Assembly: GCA_031400755.1 (NCBI GenBank)
Contig: JANNQL010000139.1
Location: 1-25,637 of the forward strand
DNA length: 25,637 nucleotides
Reading direction: 5' to 3'
Source: VMSU01 sp031400755
GTDB lineage: Bacteria; Desulfobacterota; Desulfobulbia; Desulfobulbales; VMSU01
In this document: one piece after another, positions 21,264 to 25,637 of the stretch
Position numbering within the stretch: position 1 is the stretch's first letter
How the letters are laid out: every line of letters begins with the position of its first letter
Made by a program: the position numbers and the translations under genes
The notes under the pieces: model-generated
Databases searched by the model: none
What the model was told of the DNA's origin: nothing
Seen by the model: the letters and a program-made list of their open reading frames with translations, nothing else

Positions 21264-21488
21264 ATGACCCACATACTGCTGGTCAATTCGGCTGTGACCT
21301 TGGCCTGCCAGGGTTCTCCGGTGCTGGAATCCTTGACGGGCCTGGCCGGCATGGGCATCAAAATTTTGGCCTGCGGAACTTGCTTGCGGCATCTTGGGCT
21401 GACAGAGACACTTACGGTTGGCGAGGTGTCCAACATGGTTGCCATTGTCGGGGCGATGACGGCAACGACCAAGGTGCTTAGTCCTTGA
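21264..21488 (+). pseudogene. 5'-truncated YedF/DsrE-type protein (C-terminal part)
   Basis: A 74-residue frame containing LLVNSAVTLACQGSPVLESL, then GIKILACGTCLRHLGL and VGEVSNMVAIVGAM. These are the C-terminal blocks of YedF-type selenium-metabolism/DsrE-like proteins: L-x-N-S-x-V-x-L-A, G-S-x-V-L-E-x-L, I-L-x-C-G-T-C-L and V-G-x-V-S-N-M. A complete YedF also has an N-terminal TusA/SirA domain and the first strand-helix of the DsrE domain, about 40 residues, which are absent. The visible ATG has no ribosome-binding site, and a repeat sits directly upstream. I therefore call it a broken gene. A functional minimal DsrE protein remains possible because the C-G-T-C motif and an upstream promoter are intact. 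Confidence 0.7.
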
Positions 21489-21500
21489 TGCGGCTGGGGC

Positions 21501-22271
21501 TCATCCACCTTGCCTGTCAGGTCGGTTGTGCCTCGCAAAAAAGGTCTTGGTAGACAGGTAGTCGTGGATGTCCTTACCCTGCTGATTGAAGGCCTGGACA
21601 ATGATTGCCTTGAATTGCCGGCGAATAGCACCGAAGGGCGTTAGTGGCGGGATGACCGGCAGCAATTGATGAATAGGCTCAGGCGGCGTGATCCGCATTT
21701 TCTTGTCGAGATCCATGGCGAGATTAGGCTCCATGCCGCCCTGCATCGTGCTGCTGCTGTTAGTTGAACCGTCAAGGCTCCGTAAGAAGCCTAGTATAGA
21801 GCCCAGATCGTTTTTTTTATAAAACAGGTCAATCTCGGCGCTGATCATCTCCTGAGTCGCCACCAGTTCGGCGAATTGCTCCCGGTACTGGCCGGTATGA
21901 TCGACCAGACGTTCATAACAGTCGATCACTGCGTTGCTGAAGCAGGCCTTCTTGGTGAGGCCCCGAAAGCGCACCCCCTCGAACACCCTTGCCCTGATTG
22001 TCTCTGATTGGGCAAGGTAAGGGTCATAGAATATATCTTCAGGAAGATTAGCGAGAGCCATGAACTCCTGGATCAACTCTTCGTCGCGGAGCAGAATATA
22101 GATGCGGATCAGGTCGAAACTGATCCTTTTTTCAAGGATAAAACTGTACTGGCGGATTTTTCCGGACAGGGCGAGTTTGTCCTCTTCGATCAGTTTACGG
22201 AACCCGAAATAGCGGTTGGCGATCTCCTGCTTGATTTCATAGGCGAGGACGTCGGTGATGCTTGGTTGCAT
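21501..22271 (-). CDS. Uncharacterised helical protein
   Basis: I do not recognise this family. From the ATG at 22271 it has 256 residues; an ATG at 22307 adds 12, and neither has a good ribosome-binding site. The composition is mostly helical and charged, without signal peptide, membrane segments or cysteine motifs. Features: ITDVLAYEIKQEIANRYFGF near the start, a charged region with ILEKRISFDLIRIYILLRDE, a low-complexity linker (STNSSSTMQGG) around residue 170, and a C-terminal part with PPLTPFGAIRRQFKAIIVQA, the only basic amphipathic stretch. It runs convergently toward the YedF fragment with 12 nt between stops and diverges from the lipoprotein gene. Its coherent composition supports a real protein. 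Confidence 0.7.
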   Translation of the reverse strand: MQPSITDVLAYEIKQEIANRYFGFRKLIEEDKLALSGKIRQYSFILEKRISFDLIRIYILLRDEELIQEFMALANLPEDIFYDPYLAQSETIRARVFEGVRFRGLTKKACFSNAVIDCYERLVDHTGQYREQFAELVATQEMISAEIDLFYKKNDLGSILGFLRSLDGSTNSSSTMQGGMEPNLAMDLDKKMRITPPEPIHQLLPVIPPLTPFGAIRRQFKAIIVQAFNQQGKDIHDYLSTKTFFARHNRPDRQGG

Positions 22272-22378
22272 GGCACGTTGGCGATAAAATATAGTTAGTG
22301 GCGACATCCTGCTGATGACGCAAAGACTTATCTCTCAAACACTTCACCCTATTAAACCAGAAGGAGCAGACGAATCAA

Positions 22379-22618
22379 ATGAGAAAAATTTCAGCGGGCC
22401 TTATTGGGTCCTTTGTCCTGTTGTGCTCCTGCTCCATGATTCTTCAGCCCACGACCTCCTTTGATCGACGAATGAAGGCTTCATCCTATGGCACGATCCT
22501 CAACCAGACAAACCCTGGATGCAACAACTGTACGGACCGTTTTCTGGTCAAGAAGGCGGACGGGAATATGTGTACGGTGGTGGTCAGATACGACGGCAGG
22601 GTCGATGTGCTGGAGTAG
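22379..22618 (+). CDS. Small putative lipoprotein
   Basis: A 79-residue protein with an N-terminal signal peptide (MRKISAGLIGSFVLLCSCS): two basic residues, a hydrophobic core and a lipobox-like L-C-S-C with the acylated Cys at position 18 (Cys16 is a less typical alternative). The mature part is about 60 residues, with a C-N-N-C pair and one more Cys in NMCTVVVRYDGRVDVLE, so a disulfide in the periplasm is plausible. GAAGGAG lies 12 nt before the ATG. No family is recognised. It is transcribed divergently from the helical protein and convergently with the large propeller gene. Confidence 0.65.
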   Translation: MRKISAGLIGSFVLLCSCSMILQPTTSFDRRMKASSYGTILNQTNPGCNNCTDRFLVKKADGNMCTVVVRYDGRVDVLE

Positions 22619-22688
22619 CCATTGAATACGTCAAACCGAGAGCCCGGGCGTGCAGCGCAGCCGACTTCGCAATGTGCGCGGCATCAAC

Positions 22689-25637
22689 CTAGTTTTGCCC
22701 TACTCCACTCAATCTAAAATCCATCCCCTGCGCGTTCTCAAGATCAGCCCAATACGAGACCCCTCCAAAAATAACTGCTGGGATGTGAACCCCTAAATCA
22801 GACGCCACGCTCGAGGCCGTGCAGCCACTGAAGGCGGTCGTATCAGTGAGAAGCGGCGCCCCCGTTAAGGTAAAAACGTCGTGAAAATATTGGAAGTCAG
22901 CAGAGTAAAATTGGCTGCCATAGGTCAGGACGGGGATATGCAACTTGAAATCAGGCGTCAATGTCGCCTCGCACATGCTTTCTAAGGCATATCGGTAAAC
23001 GCCTCCACCCTGGGTCGCCGCATAGAGCGCCCGGTTGTTCATGGTCAGGTCTTTCACCGCCCGGATGGTCAAGCCAGACATGGCATAATCCGGAAATGAG
23101 GCCCAAGTGACGCCCTTGTCCGTTGATTTATAAATGCCGGAGTAGAGGTCGCCGGCATAAAGGATGTCGGAATTTTCAGGGTCCATAACAATTGAAGAGA
23201 TATAGGGATTTGAGGAACTGAGCCCGCTATTGTTAGGACCTGTCCATGACACGCCATCATCTTCGCTTATCCAGATGCCACCAAATATTTCGCCGGCGAC
23301 AAGATACCCCGGCTGTTCAGGGTTGACGACCAGGGCCTCAATCTGTTTGTTGCCCAAACTGCTGAAGTTGGTCCAGCTTGCCGCGCCATCTGTACTTTTA
23401 AATACCCCACTGGTGGTGGCGGCATAGACAGTGTTGGGATCATTAGCATCGACAACCAGTCTCCTGACGTTGCAACCGTCAACAATTGAAGGCATAGCTG
23501 AAAACGTCCTGCCGCTATCGACTGACTTATAGATTACCGTGCCAACCGGCGAAGCAGTCAAAAAGGTCCCTCTAGCCAACGACAGGCCGGCATAAACGAT
23601 GGCTGGATTGGAAGGGGCAAAGGCCAAGCCCCGAAAACCCTGCCGGGTAATTGGATCACTGGCATCGGCATCCGGATGCCGCAACACCTCACTAAAATTT
23701 ACGCCGCTGTCAACACTTCTAAAGACCGCCCCCTGGTGCTCATCAACAATTATAACGAGGCCCGAGTCGGTTGGACTGGTGGCGATAGAGTTCCATTCGG
23801 AACAGACAGAGGCGTCGCCATTGGCGATACCGGTCCAGTCTTCCCCATAATTGGAGCTTTTATAAGGCCCGCTGCGGCCGATGGTATAAACAGTCGAGGG
23901 GGTGCTGGCCGGGATATGGACGGCGTGGATGTCGGCCCCGGAATACCCCTTGCTCCAAATCTCCCAGGTTGCCGCCCCATCGACCGAACGAAAGACCCCG
24001 CCGCCATAATTGTTGGCGTATATGAGAGAGGGATTGTCAGGGTCGACCGTGACATCGATCGGAAATCCAGCAAAGACTCCAGACGGCCCATAGCCGTTGC
24101 CGTCTGCCTTTTGAAATTTGGACCAGGTCTCCCCCCCATCCTGGCTCCTATAGAAGGCGGCAGAACTCCCCGCATAGATGGTGTCCGGGTCCGACGGGCT
24201 AAAATTGACCGTAGTCATAATTTCATCGGCAATTACCTTTGACCAAGAGGCGCCGCCATCGCTTGTTTTAAAGAGACCGCTGACAATGTTGCCGTCGTTG
24301 CCGGAGCAGGAGATATTGCCGGTAGCGGCAAACATGACTAAAGGATTGGTTGGATGCATCCTGAGGCTGCCGACATTGAGGTCGGCGAGTCCGGTGTTGA
24401 TAGGGTTCCACGTCTGGCCGCCATCAACGCTCTTTAACACACCCTCGCCGCCAGTGATTATTGGCTCAGCACCACAGTCAGAGTTGTCGGCCTCTCGATC
24501 AAAGATGCCGGTAGACAGATAGAGGAGGTTGGCATCGGCAGGGTCAATAATGAGATATCTGGCCAGATTGTTCCCTTGCCAGATAAGCTGCCAGTTCTCG
24601 CCGCCATCGGTTGTCTTGTAGACCCGGCCTTTGACCCGATTGAACTCCCTGCCTTGGACTGCGGTGGGCACTTCCGCCTGGGCGTAGACAATATTGGAGT
24701 TGCCCGGCTGGACAGTGAAGCCACGAAAAACGAGCGCAATATCGCTGCCGAGGCTAATGCCGGTGGTCTTCTTGACCCAGGAAGAACTGCCGTCCGTACT
24801 CTTGAACACCCCGAAGGCCGCCCCCGTACCATATGTCCCGGCCCAGATGATGTCATTATCATTAGGATCAATGGTCAGGCTGAAAATATTGGTGGCGTCC
24901 CCGGAAGTACCTCCTTTAACGGTAATGCCGGAGTTGGTCTGGTTCCATTTCTGTCCGGTGTTTGTGCTCTTTAAGACCCCTGACCAATTGTCGGTGACAT
25001 ACATGACGCTTTTGTCCGCCGGATGTATCCTGACATCATAGCCCAGACCGCCGAGCGGGCCGCCGGTACTCACCCATTGAGTCTCTGAAAGGGGTTCGTC
25101 GGAGGTCACCAGGACGTCATCGAAATAGACCGTCGAATCGTTAAGGACTTCAAAGGCGATTGAACCGGTGGCCAAAGGATCGGTGTCGGTTTGGTCTATC
25201 TTCAGGACGTCATCGACATACACTTTAATATTTCCATCATGCCCGACTATTTCCACCGTGTACCACTGGTTGCTGTTATAGGGCCCAGCAACAGTCGCTA
25301 ATTCCGTATCAGTGTCGCAAGGATACGATTTGTGCAGATATAACCGGGCGGTATTGAAGCCGACAAAATAGCGGCTGCAACCGCTAAGGTGATAGTTGAT
25401 ATGGACCGCTGAGTCGGTCGCCAGCAACTTGACCCTGGTCTTGAAACTATAGTTCCCCCAGGAACTGCTCCTGGACCTGGCCCAGGAGGCGGTCGAGCCA
25501 CTCAGCACTAAATTGTCGCCATCGCTTGTGGTCTCCCACCCTTCATCCAACTGCCAGAGGGAGGGGATACCGCTGCTGAAATCATCCTGAAAAAGGGTGG
25601 TCTCCGCTGAGCAGTCAGAATGAAACACTGCCAGTAC
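22689..25637 (-). CDS. Large exported Asp-box beta-propeller protein (5' end outside window)
   Basis: The frame is open to the right edge. The first visible residues (VLAVFHSDCSAETT) look like the end of a signal peptide, so the protein is probably exported and starts beyond the window. Residues about 10-170 resemble a concanavalin/LamG-like sugar-binding domain (DDFSSGIPSLW, WYTVEIVGHDGNIKVYVDD, VYFDDVLV). About 180-880 hold thirteen Asp-box motifs (S/T-x-D-x-G-x-x-W/F), for example STDGSSSW, TTDGGENW, SVDGGQTW and STDKGVTW, usually preceded by GVFK or similar. This is the layout of sialidase/VPS10-type propellers and fits two stacked propellers. The last 100 residues contain two copies of an unfamiliar motif (HIP-x-x-x-x-G-x-x-Y-x-AD). 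Carbohydrate or surface binding is an inference; no catalytic residues are recognised. Confidence 0.85.
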   Translation of the reverse strand, partial: VLAVFHSDCSAETTLFQDDFSSGIPSLWQLDEGWETTSDGDNLVLSGSTASWARSRSSSWGNYSFKTRVKLLATDSAVHINYHLSGCSRYFVGFNTARLYLHKSYPCDTDTELATVAGPYNSNQWYTVEIVGHDGNIKVYVDDVLKIDQTDTDPLATGSIAFEVLNDSTVYFDDVLVTSDEPLSETQWVSTGGPLGGLGYDVRIHPADKSVMYVTDNWSGVLKSTNTGQKWNQTNSGITVKGGTSGDATNIFSLTIDPNDNDIIWAGTYGTGAAFGVFKSTDGSSSWVKKTTGISLGSDIALVFRGFTVQPGNSNIVYAQAEVPTAVQGREFNRVKGRVYKTTDGGENWQLIWQGNNLARYLIIDPADANLLYLSTGIFDREADNSDCGAEPIITGGEGVLKSVDGGQTWNPINTGLADLNVGSLRMHPTNPLVMFAATGNISCSGNDGNIVSGLFKTSDGGASWSKVIADEIMTTVNFSPSDPDTIYAGSSAAFYRSQDGGETWSKFQKADGNGYGPSGVFAGFPIDVTVDPDNPSLIYANNYGGGVFRSVDGAATWEIWSKGYSGADIHAVHIPASTPSTVYTIGRSGPYKSSNYGEDWTGIANGDASVCSEWNSIATSPTDSGLVIIVDEHQGAVFRSVDSGVNFSEVLRHPDADASDPITRQGFRGLAFAPSNPAIVYAGLSLARGTFLTASPVGTVIYKSVDSGRTFSAMPSIVDGCNVRRLVVDANDPNTVYAATTSGVFKSTDGAASWTNFSSLGNKQIEALVVNPEQPGYLVAGEIFGGIWISEDDGVSWTGPNNSGLSSSNPYISSIVMDPENSDILYAGDLYSGIYKSTDKGVTWASFPDYAMSGLTIRAVKDLTMNNRALYAATQGGGVYRYALESMCEATLTPDFKLHIPVLTYGSQFYSADFQYFHDVFTLTGAPLLTDTTAFSGCTASSVASDLGVHIPAVIFGGVSYWADLENAQGMDFRLSGVGQN

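Noticed and set aside
1..25637. CRISPR array or defence island
   Set aside because: Repeats are dispersed palindromes, not regularly spaced direct repeats, and no cas or complete defence genes were seen beyond the hsd remnants.

Overview
The window reads as chromosomal DNA from an anaerobic, Gram-negative, moderately GC-rich bacterium, most likely a Desulfobacterota of the Desulfobulbales type. This placement is an inference from gene content: a B12-dependent class II ribonucleotide reductase without class I genes nearby, a CooC-type nickel-insertion ATPase, a divergent 404-residue GapDH next to rmuC, the order pgk-tpiA-secG-tRNA-Leu, a YedF/DsrE fragment, and many small palindromic repeats between genes. 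No 16S rRNA or other decisive marker is present.

Left block (1-7905, all minus strand). A probable operon runs manC, then a Fur-FeoA fusion, then an IspH-UbiA fusion, then ftsY, then a TerB/DjlA-like membrane protein cut by the window edge. Two of these proteins are unusual domain fusions: an iron-type repressor joined to a FeoA domain, and the last MEP-pathway enzyme joined to a membrane prenyltransferase. Two large palindromic repeats lie inside this gene string. To its right are dedA and a NamZ/DUF1343 gene.

Middle block (8175-16735, plus strand). It holds an orphan cooC, rmuC, gap, a RimI-like acetyltransferase, a GT1-like glycosyltransferase, pgk, tpiA, secG and tRNA-Leu(GAG), closed by a strong intrinsic terminator. 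Gap, Pgk and TpiA are consecutive reactions of lower glycolysis/gluconeogenesis; the acetyltransferase and glycosyltransferase sit between gap and pgk.

Right block (16795-25637). After the tRNA comes a decayed stretch with hsdM and hsdS remnants of a type I restriction-modification locus, paired REP-like hairpins and a G10 tract. Next are a cysteine-rich YkgJ-like protein and nrdJ, whose promoter is overlapped by two probable NrdR boxes. A 5'-truncated YedF-like gene, a conserved-looking helical protein of unknown function and a small lipoprotein follow. The window ends in a large exported Asp-box beta-propeller protein cut by the edge.

Intergenic DNA carries at least five repeat families: GTAG-foot REP hairpins (three copies), a CAGGTTG-TTAGGCTGTAGGC family (three loci), a GTCATTCC family (two copies), a 110-bp near-palindrome and a GC-rich inverted repeat. 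I saw no CRISPR array, transposase, integrase or rRNA. The best candidates for something new are the IspH-UbiA and Fur-FeoA fusions, and the repeat families.
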